Positions 28,520 to 38,500 of a stretch of DNA of 64,000 bases are shown here, in pieces. The stretch is from Sipunculus nudus (taxonomy: Eukaryota; Annelida; Sipuncula; Golfingiida; Sipunculidae): positions 372,001 to 436,000 of the forward strand of contig JAPPUL010000095.1 of assembly GCA_026874595.1 (NCBI GenBank), read 5' to 3'. The position numbers were made by a program, and so were the translations under genes. The stretch's first letter is position 1. The number at the start of each line of letters is the position of its first letter. The notes beneath the pieces are model-generated. The model was given only the letters and a program-made list of their open reading frames with translations. It did not search any database and had not been told where the DNA came from.

Positions 28520-29863
28520 GTGTTTCGTCATTCTAACTTTAAACCGAGATTTTTAGCAAACATATTTTACCACTTTTTTTTTATGATTTACTTTAAACTT
28601 TTTGACATCGTTAAATATCTAGTTGAAGGGCAGCATTTTTATACTAAATTCTCTCTTTTCATTTGCTTTACTTTATTTATAACAAATAGCTCTTATCCTA
28701 TTGAGGCTACTTTAATCGATTTCTCTTTATTTGAAAAACATAATAAGACTTTCCTACCTTCCCTTCTTTCTAAAGAAAACTCAAGGCTATATTCACAATC
28801 CAATTTCAGAAAACTCTATTATGAAAACCCAGATAACCCTAAATTACAAAACTTCTTCTTCAAACCCTTTTATGAAAATATCCCGCGCTTTTCTATCACT
28901 TACAACGACATCTCTTTTGATAAGTGGATTATAAATTATTATCCCAAGAATAAATCAAATTCTTTTCCAAACCAAAATATCAGCCTAAACAATAAAGTCA
29001 ATAACTTGCCAAGTCATATCTACAAAAACGCTTACTTCCATATCCATTTCCCGCATAAGTCTTCTTTTGCTTCTATTAAACCCCCTTTTAGAATATATCC
29101 TCATGACAAAATGGGCAACTTCATTAACTTAAACAACGGTATCATCTTAAACACTAAAAACATCAAAAAGATTTCTATGAGAATTGGCTTTACCAACAAA
29201 AACTTTAGGAATGTCTCTTTATTCATTATATTAAGAAATCATAAAAATATTACTTCCAAATTCCAACTCGGCTTTTTAAATATTAAACCTAATAACAACT
29301 TTAAATACAAGTTTAAATATTTTTCTAAATACGATGGTAAGCAGTTTGACAACAAAGACATTATAAATCCTAGCGACCTTAATAAACATACACTCTTTTA
29401 TAAAGCTTTATTTGTTAATGACTCTTTACGCTCTTTTGATATCGTTAAACATCAAAATGTTATCTATTCTGAAGATACTTTGGTCTTTATAAACAGCAAC
29501 TATATCCCTCATAATAAAAAAATTAACTTTTATAACAAAAAAAAAGCTTATCCACAAAATATCCCTTTCCTCGCTTTTGAAAGCATTATTTTAAAGAATA
29601 ATGACCTTTTCAAAGTAAAAAACTTACAAATATTTCTCAAAGATATTAAAATATACCATGACAAATATTTTAACGATGATATCATAGCTTTACAAAAACA
29701 GGATGATAGCATTTGGAATATAATTAGTGAGAAAAATAAACTATTACGTCATAAACTTGAAGTACATAATGCTAAAATTTTACTTAATCTGTTTGATGTT
29801 GCTAAAGCTGCTGGGATATATAAGTATGACGATTTTAAGAAGTTTTTTAACTATTCTAAGTAA
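28520..29863 (+). CDS. FlaA-family (flagellar filament outer layer-like) protein
   Basis: Up to 447 aa. A hydrophobic signal-like segment (about residues 45-62) ends near SSYPIEA, followed by TLIDFSLF, a typical beginning of treponemal FlaA-like proteins. The middle has HIHFPHKSSFASIKPPF and later FQLGFLNIKPNNNFKYKF, which match the family pattern in which a beta sandwich contains a glycine-rich 'LGFLN' strand. FlaA proteins coat the periplasmic flagella of spirochaetes. The start is uncertain: the frame opens at GTG 28520, an ATG lies at 28583, and neither has a good ribosome-binding site. The sequence is more diverged and richer in Asn, Lys and Phe than the FlaA pair at 52119-53886. Confidence 0.6.
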   Translation: MFRHSNFKPRFLANIFYHFFFMIYFKLFDIVKYLVEGQHFYTKFSLFICFTLFITNSSYPIEATLIDFSLFEKHNKTFLPSLLSKENSRLYSQSNFRKLYYENPDNPKLQNFFFKPFYENIPRFSITYNDISFDKWIINYYPKNKSNSFPNQNISLNNKVNNLPSHIYKNAYFHIHFPHKSSFASIKPPFRIYPHDKMGNFINLNNGIILNTKNIKKISMRIGFTNKNFRNVSLFIILRNHKNITSKFQLGFLNIKPNNNFKYKFKYFSKYDGKQFDNKDIINPSDLNKHTLFYKALFVNDSLRSFDIVKHQNVIYSEDTLVFINSNYIPHNKKINFYNKKKAYPQNIPFLAFESIILKNNDLFKVKNLQIFLKDIKIYHDKYFNDDIIALQKQDDSIWNIISEKNKLLRHKLEVHNAKILLNLFDVAKAAGIYKYDDFKKFFNYSK

Positions 29864-29953
29864 CTTTTATATACCTCATTTATTCTCTTCTTCTATTTCA
29901 TCTTCTCTTGCAAAATACATGTTATTTAGGCTTTTGGGGTTTGCGACAATATA

Positions 29954-32104
29954 ATGAAATACTCTATTAAAAATCTTTCTTCTCAGTTTCAAAAACTTTA
30001 TGAGCAAGCTAAAAGTGCTGAACACACATTTATGGTTAGTGCAGCTATAATTGTTGGTATACTTGGCGGTCTTGGCTCTATCGCTGTTAAATTCCTTATC
30101 TTATACTTTGAAAACCTATTCTTTAACGCTTCTGGACACGATATATTAAATGCTTATCAGCAAACAAAGTGGTACTGGCTAATAATTATTCCTGCCCTTG
30201 GGGGCCTTATTATTGGTCCTATAATCTATCTCTTTGCAAGAGAGGCTAAAGGACATGGAGTTCCTGAGGTTATGGAATCTGTGGTTAAGAGAGGCGGGAT
30301 TATTAGACCACGTATTGTATTTGTTAAAGCTATATCAGCTTCAATTTGTATTGGCTCTGGAGGCTCTACCGGCCGAGAGGGCCCTATTGTACAAATCGGC
30401 TCTTCTATTGGTTCTACTATAGGACAGTTTTTACGCCTCCCTTCTGATAAAATCAAAACTTTAGTTGCTTGTGGGGGTGCGGCTGGTATTGCTGCGACTT
30501 TTAATGCTCCTATTGCTGGTGCTATATTTGCTGTTGAAATCATTCTTGGAGAGTTTGGGGTTGCTCACTTTAGTCCGATTGTGATATCATCTGTCGTTGC
30601 TACCGTCGTCTCTAATCAACTCTCAGGCGGAGACTTCCCTACTTTCATAGTTCCCACTGATTATAGATTGCAAAGTCTTGAGGAGCTTATACCTTACCTA
30701 TTACTTGGTTTTGTTGCAGCTTTTGTTGCTGTTCTTTATAGCAAAACTTTATACAAGTTTGAAGACTTTTTTGACGGTATTAAGTTTATACCCAATTACA
30801 TTAAACCCGCTATCGGTGGTCTTTTACTTGGCATTATAGGCATTGAGTTTCCTCAAATCTTTGGAACCGGTCATGAAGCTATTAATAAGGCTTTGGAATA
30901 TATTCAAAACACCGACTTTGACAATGTTCTATCCTCTATAAACATCCTCGACTTTGGAAGCTGGAGTTTCCATCTTATGCTTCTACTTGTACTTTTAAAG
31001 ATAATTGCAACTTCTCTTACACTTGGTTCTGGCGGTTCTGGCGGCGTTTTTGCACCCTCTTTATTCATTGGAGCTATGCTGGGGGGAGGATTTGGCATTG
31101 CATTTTCTGCTTTATTCCCTTCTCTTGTTGGCGAGACTACTGCCTTCCCCATAATCTCTATGCTTGTTTCTATGGGTGCTTTAGTTGCTGCTACTACTCA
31201 CGCCCCCATCACTGCTATTTTAATTATATTTGAATTGACTAGCTATAATTATCACATCATTTTGCCTTTAATGATATCATCTATTATTAGTACTTTGGTT
31301 GCTCAGAGAATAAATCCTGAGTCTATATACACTTTAAAGCTTATTAGAAAAGGGGTTAATATTAAGGCGGGGCAAGAGATTAATATATTAAAATCTATAA
31401 AAACTAAAGATGTTATGAAGCGCTATGGTTCTGCTATAATTCCTGCCAATATGAATTTGAACGAGATTATGGATATTGTTATTAATGGTGATAAAACTTA
31501 CTTTCCTGTTATTGATACGAATAAAGAGATTATTGGAGCTTTCTCTTTACATAGTTTTAAAAAGGTTATTAGCGATTTCGAGGATTTGAAAAACATCATA
31601 ATTGCTAAGGATATTATTGAGGACCAGGTTGTTTTTGTAAAAGAAGATGACTCTCTTGACTATGTTCTTAGTAAATTTGGAGATACCAATACCGAAGAAC
31701 TTCCTGTATTCTCAAAGGATAATAAATCTATAATTGGAGCTATTTGGAAAAGTGAGGTCATAAAATCATACAATAATGAATTGCTTAAAGCAGAAATTAC
31801 TAGTGGTATGGTAAATAGAATAAGCTCTATTAAGAGACTTGAGTCTCTTGAAGTTATTGACGGCTACTCTATGATAGAAATACCTGTTCCGAAAAGCTTT
31901 ATAAACAAAACCATTATTGACATTAATATTAGAACTCGCTATCAGGTTGAAGTTATTTTAATTAAGACAAATGGTTTGCCTTATGACAAGCAAAACGATA
32001 ATGAAAAAAGAATATTCCCTTATGGAAACTATAAATTTAAAGCAAACGATTGGCTGCTACTATTTGGTGAGAATTCTAAAATAAACAAGATTAAAAATAT
32101 ATAA
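29954..32104 (+). CDS. ClC-family chloride channel/antiporter with CBS and TrkA-C domains
   Basis: 716 aa. The ClC core carries GSGGSTGREGPIVQIG (about residues 132-147, with the gating glutamate in GREGP), GGAAGIAATFNAPIAGAIFAVE and TLGSGGSGGVFAPSLFIGAMLGG. A glutamate lies in AIFAVEIILGE near the position used for proton transfer in exchangers, so exchange rather than passive conduction is possible. Two CBS domains follow (about residues 480-605), which usually sense nucleotides, and the last 85 residues resemble a TrkA-C ligand-binding domain ending in LLLFGENSKINKI. The next gene begins 2 bp after the stop. Base use shifts along the gene from pyrimidine-rich to purine-rich. Confidence 0.9.
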   Translation: MKYSIKNLSSQFQKLYEQAKSAEHTFMVSAAIIVGILGGLGSIAVKFLILYFENLFFNASGHDILNAYQQTKWYWLIIIPALGGLIIGPIIYLFAREAKGHGVPEVMESVVKRGGIIRPRIVFVKAISASICIGSGGSTGREGPIVQIGSSIGSTIGQFLRLPSDKIKTLVACGGAAGIAATFNAPIAGAIFAVEIILGEFGVAHFSPIVISSVVATVVSNQLSGGDFPTFIVPTDYRLQSLEELIPYLLLGFVAAFVAVLYSKTLYKFEDFFDGIKFIPNYIKPAIGGLLLGIIGIEFPQIFGTGHEAINKALEYIQNTDFDNVLSSINILDFGSWSFHLMLLLVLLKIIATSLTLGSGGSGGVFAPSLFIGAMLGGGFGIAFSALFPSLVGETTAFPIISMLVSMGALVAATTHAPITAILIIFELTSYNYHIILPLMISSIISTLVAQRINPESIYTLKLIRKGVNIKAGQEINILKSIKTKDVMKRYGSAIIPANMNLNEIMDIVINGDKTYFPVIDTNKEIIGAFSLHSFKKVISDFEDLKNIIIAKDIIEDQVVFVKEDDSLDYVLSKFGDTNTEELPVFSKDNKSIIGAIWKSEVIKSYNNELLKAEITSGMVNRISSIKRLESLEVIDGYSMIEIPVPKSFINKTIIDINIRTRYQVEVILIKTNGLPYDKQNDNEKRIFPYGNYKFKANDWLLLFGENSKINKIKNI

Positions 32105-32106
32105 TT

Positions 32107-35100
32107 ATGACAAATACTTCTATGTCTAATAACTCTTATAATATTAACTCTATATATTCTGCCTTTGATATTGTAACTCTAAATAAATACATTATAGAAA
32201 ATGTTATCTCACCCAAACTTAAAACTACAAATAATCTAGCAAAAAGCCCATTCCTTATAGTAAGTAGAGAAACAAGACAAATTAGAGCATACAAGCGATT
32301 ACTACTTAACAAATCTCAAGCTATTGCTACTGATAATATTTTGTCGCTTGATGCACTTTACAAAAAATTCTTTAATAAATTAGTATTAACCCCTAATAAC
32401 AAAGATTATAAAGATGTCCTCTCTTTAAATGATTACACCAGCCAAATGATTATTAAAGGCATTCTTACAAAGATTAAGAACAAAGAAAGTAATTTTATTT
32501 CAAAAAGCGTTTCAAGTATATCCAATTTCCAAGAAGACCTTTTGAAGATAGTTAATAATATAAAGTCATTTTATCCCGAGGATGCTTATAAGCACCATTT
32601 AATAATAGGTATATGTAATACTCTTTCTAAATGGAGATCTGCTCTTACAACAAATTATCCTAACCTTAAGCACAAATACAACCTAATATATGATATATTG
32701 CATGAATATGAGTTGATACAGAAAAAGTCTAAGCTAGTTGATAAAAACGATATGATATATTCATTAATACTTGCCTTAGAAAACCAAAACAAAAACATTC
32801 TAAAAGATATAAAACATGTTTATCTTTTGGCTTTTGAATATCTTACTAATCTTGAACTTGCATTTATTAGACAACTGCTTAAGCAAGGAATTACTCTAAC
32901 TGTTAGCTTATTTCATGATGATAATATTAAAGATACATTTTATAAAACATCTAAACTCATTAAAGAGCTTGTAGAAATAGGATTTACAAGAAAGACTATA
33001 GATGGTTTTAAAGATATAGGAATGGATGAAACTAAAGGTATTATAAAAGATAAATTATTTATGCCTTATTCTAAACATAATAGGATAGACAAAGATAGCC
33101 TTGAAGATAATCTTACAAAAGAAAGTGCTTCGCCTAAACTATATTTACTTGAGGAAACTAATATCGAACAGGAGATAATTTCTATATCCAAACAAATTGT
33201 TACTTTGCTTTCCAATGGCGAACGTCCTGAAGATATATATGTAGCGTGTCGGGAACAAAGAGAATATGAAAATGAGATACTAAAGCAATTTAAGATTAAT
33301 AATATACCTATAAAAGGCGGTAAAAGGATTAATCTCTTAGATAGCAAATTAATACGAACCATATTGAATATTCTGCTTCTAAGAATATATAATTTTGATT
33401 ATGATACTCTCATACGATTTACAAGTTCAGGATACGTTAGTTTGGGTTTTCCTAAGTGGTTTAGTATAGAGAATAAGATAAAGCATTATTACCGCGGCAC
33501 CAGGAATACAAGCCTTCTAAAGTATTTTAGAGGCTTAAAGGCTTTAAAAGAGCAAGTAGCAGAGAATGATGAGGACCATAAATACAATAACAAAAAGGAA
33601 ATATTCGAAATCAGTTTAATCCTAAAGTGTATAGAAAAGCTTTATTCAATTATAAATGAATTGCCAGGCCCAAACGAAAAAAGACCGTTAAAAGAGCTTA
33701 TAAATAAGTTAAAAGACCATATAACAAAACGTTTCATGATATTGCAAAATTGCTATATGGGAAATGACATAAAACGGGTTAAGGAAGATAGCCATATACT
33801 AAAAAGGTTTATGGATATATTAAATGAGCTTTTATATATCTTAACAAAAGATGAGCAAAGAAACATAACTATTGTTGAACTTTATAGCATATTATATACA
33901 GCAATGCAAAGTTCAAGAATAAAGATAGAGCAAGATAACATTAAAGGAGTTATATATGGAGGGGAGCAAGTGCCCCTGGATAGATTTAAATATGTCTTTG
34001 TAGCTGGCATGACAGATAAAAGCTACCCTAAAGTGTCAAGAGACTTAAAACTGCTAACAACCATAGAAGAAATACAGATAAACAAGGTAACAGAAGGATT
34101 ATTTAAAACGTATGAAGAAAGGCAACATGATGAAAACCTAGTGTTCTTAAAACTACTTCTTATGGCAGAAAGCAGAGTCTATTTCTCATATCCTGAATTT
34201 AGCAATGATGGACATACTCTAAATCGCTCTTTTTATCTTGATGAATTACCAGAAAGTCTTTTAAAGAAGATAATACGTGATAAAAACTATATACATAGCA
34301 AAGATGAGCTTTATAGCTATTATGCTAGAAAGGTTGCCTCAGGCGATAATATTTCTGTTAATAACATTGACGCTATTATAGGCTTTACAAAAGATGAGCT
34401 AGAAGACATAAAAGCTAAAGTAGAGATGGAGACTAAAAGGCTTTCAAATAAGGATTTTAGTGAATATGAAGGTTATTTAGACTTAAGTGAACGTGATATT
34501 GGTATAAATCTGTTAAAAGACAAGCTGAATCTAAGTATAGCTCCAACAAAACTTGAGTTATATGGGCAATGTCCTCATAGATATTTCTTTAGCGATATTT
34601 TAAAGTTAAAAGAGATACGAGAGGAAGTATTTGAACTTACGGGGAGCAGGAGGGGTAGTATTGTACATGATATTCTAGAAGAATTTTACACAAAACATAA
34701 GGTTCCGGATAAAGAAGAGTATCTTGAATGTATAGTAAACAAAGGCAAGAATAAAAGAAAAAAAGAGGAGTTTAAGCTAAAAGAGAATATAAAATTAGAG
34801 CTACTGAAGTTAATAACAGTGCACGTTGAAAAGGAGATTAGAGAAAACAGATTAAGCCCATTATTCAAAGAAAGCAAAAATCTACAAGAACTAAAAGAAG
34901 AACTTATACACTTTGTAACTCAAGATATAAAAGAAAATAGTGAATATAGTAAAGAGTTGCTAGAATACAATTTTAGTGAGGATAATAAACATATTATAGA
35001 GTATAAAGATAATACAATATATATAAAAGGTAAAATAGACAGGATAGACTTATCTAAAGATAGTAAAACTATACGGGTAATAGATTATAAAACAGGCCAA

Positions 35101-35499
35101 GCTGCACTTAAAGATGAATTAGTAAAAAAGGCCTTAGCTGGGCTTAACTTTCAACATCCATTATATTCAAAAGTAGCAAAAGAAATATATAAAAATAGCA
35201 AACTTGAATACAGTGCAAATTATTATATACGAGAGAAAAAGTATAGTAAAAAGAGTATGATAACTAGAGAGTTTAAAGCAGAAGACAAAATAGACGAAAG
35301 TGGCACAACATATATAGATAAGGCGATTTTGTACACAAAAAAATATCTTAATATGATAGAAAATGGAAACTTCCCCTCAAACCCAAGACAGCACAAGTGT
35401 CCAGAATATTGTGAGTATCAAGAAATTTGCAGAGTAAACCTAGATAAAGCCCTTCTAAAGGACAAAAACACAATGTTCTGGGAAAGCATAATAGAATAA
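32107..35499 (+). CDS. AddB/RexB-like PD-(D/E)XK nuclease-helicase subunit
   Basis: 1130 aa. The C-terminal third is a RecB-family nuclease: GSIVHDILEEF, GKIDRIDL and VIDYKTG (about residue 992) provide the metal-binding residues, and C822 with C1098, C1102 and C1108 matches the four-cysteine iron-sulphur staple of AddB. The middle has VFVAGMTDKSYPK and SRVYFSYP, typical of the degenerate helicase part of AddB. The N-terminus starts SPFLIVSRETRQIRAYKRLLL-like with no Walker A loop, so ATP binding by this subunit is doubtful. AddB works with AddA in double-strand break repair, but addA is not adjacent. It sits between the ClC gene (2-bp gap) and thrB (32-bp gap). Confidence 0.8.
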   Translation: MTNTSMSNNSYNINSIYSAFDIVTLNKYIIENVISPKLKTTNNLAKSPFLIVSRETRQIRAYKRLLLNKSQAIATDNILSLDALYKKFFNKLVLTPNNKDYKDVLSLNDYTSQMIIKGILTKIKNKESNFISKSVSSISNFQEDLLKIVNNIKSFYPEDAYKHHLIIGICNTLSKWRSALTTNYPNLKHKYNLIYDILHEYELIQKKSKLVDKNDMIYSLILALENQNKNILKDIKHVYLLAFEYLTNLELAFIRQLLKQGITLTVSLFHDDNIKDTFYKTSKLIKELVEIGFTRKTIDGFKDIGMDETKGIIKDKLFMPYSKHNRIDKDSLEDNLTKESASPKLYLLEETNIEQEIISISKQIVTLLSNGERPEDIYVACREQREYENEILKQFKINNIPIKGGKRINLLDSKLIRTILNILLLRIYNFDYDTLIRFTSSGYVSLGFPKWFSIENKIKHYYRGTRNTSLLKYFRGLKALKEQVAENDEDHKYNNKKEIFEISLILKCIEKLYSIINELPGPNEKRPLKELINKLKDHITKRFMILQNCYMGNDIKRVKEDSHILKRFMDILNELLYILTKDEQRNITIVELYSILYTAMQSSRIKIEQDNIKGVIYGGEQVPLDRFKYVFVAGMTDKSYPKVSRDLKLLTTIEEIQINKVTEGLFKTYEERQHDENLVFLKLLLMAESRVYFSYPEFSNDGHTLNRSFYLDELPESLLKKIIRDKNYIHSKDELYSYYARKVASGDNISVNNIDAIIGFTKDELEDIKAKVEMETKRLSNKDFSEYEGYLDLSERDIGINLLKDKLNLSIAPTKLELYGQCPHRYFFSDILKLKEIREEVFELTGSRRGSIVHDILEEFYTKHKVPDKEEYLECIVNKGKNKRKKEEFKLKENIKLELLKLITVHVEKEIRENRLSPLFKESKNLQELKEELIHFVTQDIKENSEYSKELLEYNFSEDNKHIIEYKDNTIYIKGKIDRIDLSKDSKTIRVIDYKTGQAALKDELVKKALAGLNFQHPLYSKVAKEIYKNSKLEYSANYYIREKKYSKKSMITREFKAEDKIDESGTTYIDKAILYTKKYLNMIENGNFPSNPRQHKCPEYCEYQEICRVNLDKALLKDKNTMFWESIIE

Positions 35500-35531
35500 G
35501 CCAGCTAAAACGATATAGGATATAGAAATTA

Positions 35532-36449
35532 ATGATAATAGAGGTAAAAGCGCCTGGGTCAACAGCAAATATAGGAGTAGGTTTTGACTCATTAGGGCTT
35601 GCATTAACGCTTTATAACAAAGTTCGGATAAAGGAACTCGCTAAAGGAGAAACTAAAATAACATATGTAGGGCCAGGTGATATATCTTGCAATATAGATT
35701 CCAATCTTGTATACAAAGCTTTCAAAGAGGTATTAATAAAGGCCAAAGAAGATATAAAAAGTTACCACATAGAGATTGAAAATGAGATACCGCTAATGGG
35801 GGGACTTGGCAGTTCAAGTGCAGCAATAGTATGCGGCTTAGTGGGAGCTAATTCCTTAATAAATGAAAAGTTATCTAAAGAGCAGTTATTAAATATAGGA
35901 GCCGAGATTGAAGGACATGCAGACAACGTATCTCCAGCATTGTACGGCGGTTTCACATTCTGTTATAAAGCAAGGGAGAAAACATATAAAGTAAAGAAAC
36001 TAAAGTTTCCAAAAGATATAGAATTCATAGGTATAAAGCCAGATTATACTGTGTCTACTCATAGTGCTCGCTATGCCCTACCTAAATCCTACCCATTAGA
36101 AACGCTAGTAGAAAGTAATCAAAAGTTCTACCGTCTTATAAAAGCCTTTGAAGATGAAGATTATAAAGACCTTGAAAATATAGTTCAAGATAAAATACAT
36201 CAGCCGTATAGAGAAAAGCTTGTTCCTGGGCTTTATGAAGCCAGGAAAAAAGCATATGGAAAAGGAGCAATATGTAGTTTCATATCGGGTTCAGGTCCTA
36301 CTCTTGGGATATTCATAAAAGACTTAAGCACCAAAGAAAAAGATATATTAACAAAATCGGTACAAGATGAATTTAGGAAGGTAGAACTTAACTCGCAAAG
36401 TTATTATCTTAGAGTAGATTACGAAGGAGCTCGTTTTAGCAAAAGCTAA
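35532..36449 (+). CDS. thrB: Homoserine kinase (GHMP family)
   Basis: 305 aa. ThrB phosphorylates homoserine for threonine synthesis. The N-terminal APGSTANIGVGFDSLGLAL and the ATP loop MGGLGSSSAAIVCGLVGAN (about residues 88-106) are the hallmark GHMP motifs; FISGSGPTLGIF near residue 250 is the third family motif. The gene lies in a plus-strand run with the nuclease gene before it and hisB after it (about 80 bp). thrA and thrC are not in the window. Confidence 0.93.
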   Translation: MIIEVKAPGSTANIGVGFDSLGLALTLYNKVRIKELAKGETKITYVGPGDISCNIDSNLVYKAFKEVLIKAKEDIKSYHIEIENEIPLMGGLGSSSAAIVCGLVGANSLINEKLSKEQLLNIGAEIEGHADNVSPALYGGFTFCYKAREKTYKVKKLKFPKDIEFIGIKPDYTVSTHSARYALPKSYPLETLVESNQKFYRLIKAFEDEDYKDLENIVQDKIHQPYREKLVPGLYEARKKAYGKGAICSFISGSGPTLGIFIKDLSTKEKDILTKSVQDEFRKVELNSQSYYLRVDYEGARFSKS

Positions 36450-36530
36450 TTAGAAATAAAATATATTATATACTAAAAACAAAAGTATTAATATTTAAAC
36501 TACTTGCTAAAAAGTTAAAGGGAAGTGCTA

Positions 36531-37124
36531 ATGCGCAAAGCAAAAATAAATAGGAAGACAAACGAGACAAAAATAAAGCTTTGTCTTGATTTGGATAATG
36601 AAGATATAGAAAGCGGGAGTGAAATATCAAGTGGGATACCCTTTTTCGATCACATGCTAAATCAATTATCCAAACACTCAGGTATAAAGATAAGTTTGGA
36701 CTGCAAAGGCGATTTAGAAATAGATTATCATCACACAGTAGAGGATGTTGGAATATGCCTTGGGCAGGGGCTAAAGGAGGCATTAGGAGATAAGGCAGGG
36801 ATTAAGCGTTACGGACATTTTGCCTTACCGATGGAAGAGAGTTTAACGGAGGTGGCATTAGATTTAAGTAATCGGGGTTATCTAGTATATAAAAGTCGGT
36901 TTAGGTCTTTGAAGATAGGTAGTTTTGACGTTGAGTTAATAAAAGAGTTTTTTCGAGCGTTTAGTTCAAATGGTGGGATAACACTACATATAAACGTACG
37001 CTACGGAGAAAATAGCCATCACATAGCAGAGGGTATATTCAAATGCGTAGGACACGCCTTAAAGATGGCCTGTAGCCAGGACCCCAAGATAAAGGGCGTG
37101 CTATCTACAAAAGGAAGCATTTAA
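36531..37124 (+). CDS. hisB: Imidazoleglycerol-phosphate dehydratase
   Basis: About 197 aa from the ATG at 36531, which has AAAGGGAAG correctly spaced; an in-frame GTG at 36525 lies on that site and is unlikely. The enzyme removes water from imidazole glycerol phosphate in histidine synthesis. Metal-binding histidine motifs are FFDHMLNQLSKH, DYHHTVEDVG, and GENSHHIAEGIFK near the end, as in all IGPDs. There is no fused phosphatase domain. It is the first of four his genes in order B-H-A-F. Confidence 0.96.
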   Translation: MRKAKINRKTNETKIKLCLDLDNEDIESGSEISSGIPFFDHMLNQLSKHSGIKISLDCKGDLEIDYHHTVEDVGICLGQGLKEALGDKAGIKRYGHFALPMEESLTEVALDLSNRGYLVYKSRFRSLKIGSFDVELIKEFFRAFSSNGGITLHINVRYGENSHHIAEGIFKCVGHALKMACSQDPKIKGVLSTKGSI

Positions 37125-37151
37125 AAAGTCTAAAAAGCAAGTTATTATAAA

Positions 37152-37772
37152 ATGATATCGATAATAAACTACGATAGTAGCAACTTAAATAATGTATTAA
37201 AGGCGTTTTTGCGTTTTGGCTATAAGACAAAGATAGTAACAAAGCCAAAAGAGCTTTATGAGAGTATGGGAGTGGTGCTACCTGGGGTAGGAGCTTACGG
37301 GGCTGCAATGGAGAGTTTAGAAAGAAGTGGTTTTAAGGATGCATTAAAAGAGTTTATAGGTTTTGGCAAACCGTTTTTGGGGATATGCCTGGGTTTACAA
37401 TTACTATTTGAATCGAGCACAGAATTTGGTTATACAAAAGGGCTTGGGATAGTAAAGGGAGAGGTGATAAGATTTAATATAGGACAGAGCGTGCCACACA
37501 TAGGCTGGAACGAGGTGAAGGTAAAAGGGGAGAGTAAGCTTCTAGAAGGGATAGAAGAAATAGATGGGAGAGGAAGTTATTTTTATTTTGCAAATTCCTA
37601 CTATGCAAATCCAAAAGACAAAAGCGTTATACGGGGTTTTAGTAGACACGAGATAGAGTTTCCAAGCGTGATAGAGTATAAAAATATATACGCAACGCAA
37701 TTTCATCCGGAAAAGAGTCAAAAAAAAGGGTTAAAGCTAATAAAGAACTTTGGACAGATATGCTTGAAGTGA
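37152..37772 (+). CDS. hisH: Imidazole glycerol phosphate synthase, glutaminase subunit
   Basis: 206 aa. HisH releases ammonia from glutamine and passes it to HisF. The class I amidotransferase triad is visible as cysteine in GICLGLQLLFE (about residue 79) and the histidine and glutamate in TQFHPEKSQ (about residue 185). It begins IINYDSSNLNNV, typical of HisH, and overlaps the start of hisA by 13 bp. Its stop is TGA, which shows that TGA is not read as tryptophan here. Confidence 0.95.
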   Translation: MISIINYDSSNLNNVLKAFLRFGYKTKIVTKPKELYESMGVVLPGVGAYGAAMESLERSGFKDALKEFIGFGKPFLGICLGLQLLFESSTEFGYTKGLGIVKGEVIRFNIGQSVPHIGWNEVKVKGESKLLEGIEEIDGRGSYFYFANSYYANPKDKSVIRGFSRHEIEFPSVIEYKNIYATQFHPEKSQKKGLKLIKNFGQICLK

Positions 37773-38500
37773 TACCGGCAATAGACATACAAAATGGGCG
37801 ATGCGTGCGACTTTTACAAGGGGATCCTGCTAAAGAGACAATATATAATGACTCACCGGTATCCCAAGGCCTCATATGGGAAAGGGAAGGTGTTAATTTA
37901 ATACATGTAGTAGATCTAGATGGAGCCTTTGCGGGCAGACCTAAAAACCTTGAGATAGTAAAGGATTTATCAAATAGTTTAAGTAAAGCCAAGCTAGAGA
38001 TAGGGGGTGGGATACGTGATTTGGAAACGATAAGGCTTTATCTTGAGTACGGGATGGTAGAGAGGGTAATACTTGGCAGTGGTGCTTATAAAGACAAAGG
38101 CTTTACAAAAGAGGCATTAAAAGAGTTTGGCGGTGATAGGATAATAGTAGGAATAGATTGTATAGATGGTTATGTTGCAATAAGCGGGTGGAAGGAGCGT
38201 ACTGATACAAAGCTAGTAGAATTTATAAAAGAGTTAAACGGCTATGGAGCTAAAGAGCTAATAATAACAGACATAAGTCGAGATGGGATGCTAAGCGGGA
38301 TAGATGCAGGATTTTACATTAAAACGCTAAAACTAACAAAATCAAATATAATAGCATCAGGCGGGGTATCAAGTCTTAAAGACATAAAGGAACTAAACAA
38401 AGTGCATAAAGAGAGTAAAAGGCTTTCTGGAGTAATTGTTGGCAAAGCGCTTTATGAGGGTAATTTTAGCATTAAAGAGGCACAAGATGCTTGCAAATAG
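37760..38500 (+). CDS. hisA: HisA, ProFAR isomerase
   Basis: 246 aa TIM barrel. The enzyme isomerises the ribosyl intermediate (ProFAR to PRFAR) in histidine synthesis. The catalytic aspartates fall in [10 protein letters not shown] (residue 9) and [11 protein letters not shown] (about residue 170). Phosphate-binding glycine motifs [10 protein letters not shown] and [10 protein letters not shown] are present. It overlaps hisH upstream and hisF downstream (14 bp), so translation is coupled. Confidence 0.95.
   Translation: MLEVIPAIDIQNGRCVRLLQGDPAKETIYNDSPVSQGLIWEREGVNLIHVVDLDGAFAGRPKNLEIVKDLSNSLSKAKLEIGGGIRDLETIRLYLEYGMVERVILGSGAYKDKGFTKEALKEFGGDRIIVGIDCIDGYVAISGWKERTDTKLVEFIKELNGYGAKELIITDISRDGMLSGIDAGFYIKTLKLTKSNIIASGGVSSLKDIKELNKVHKESKRLSGVIVGKALYEGNFSIKEAQDACK

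Noticed and set aside
36525-36530. GTG start for hisB
   Set aside because: It overlaps the ribosome-binding site that serves the ATG at 36531.
38436-38486. Longer HisF N-terminus
   Set aside because: It would extend inside hisA and precede the universally conserved HisF start; the ATG at 38487 is preferred.
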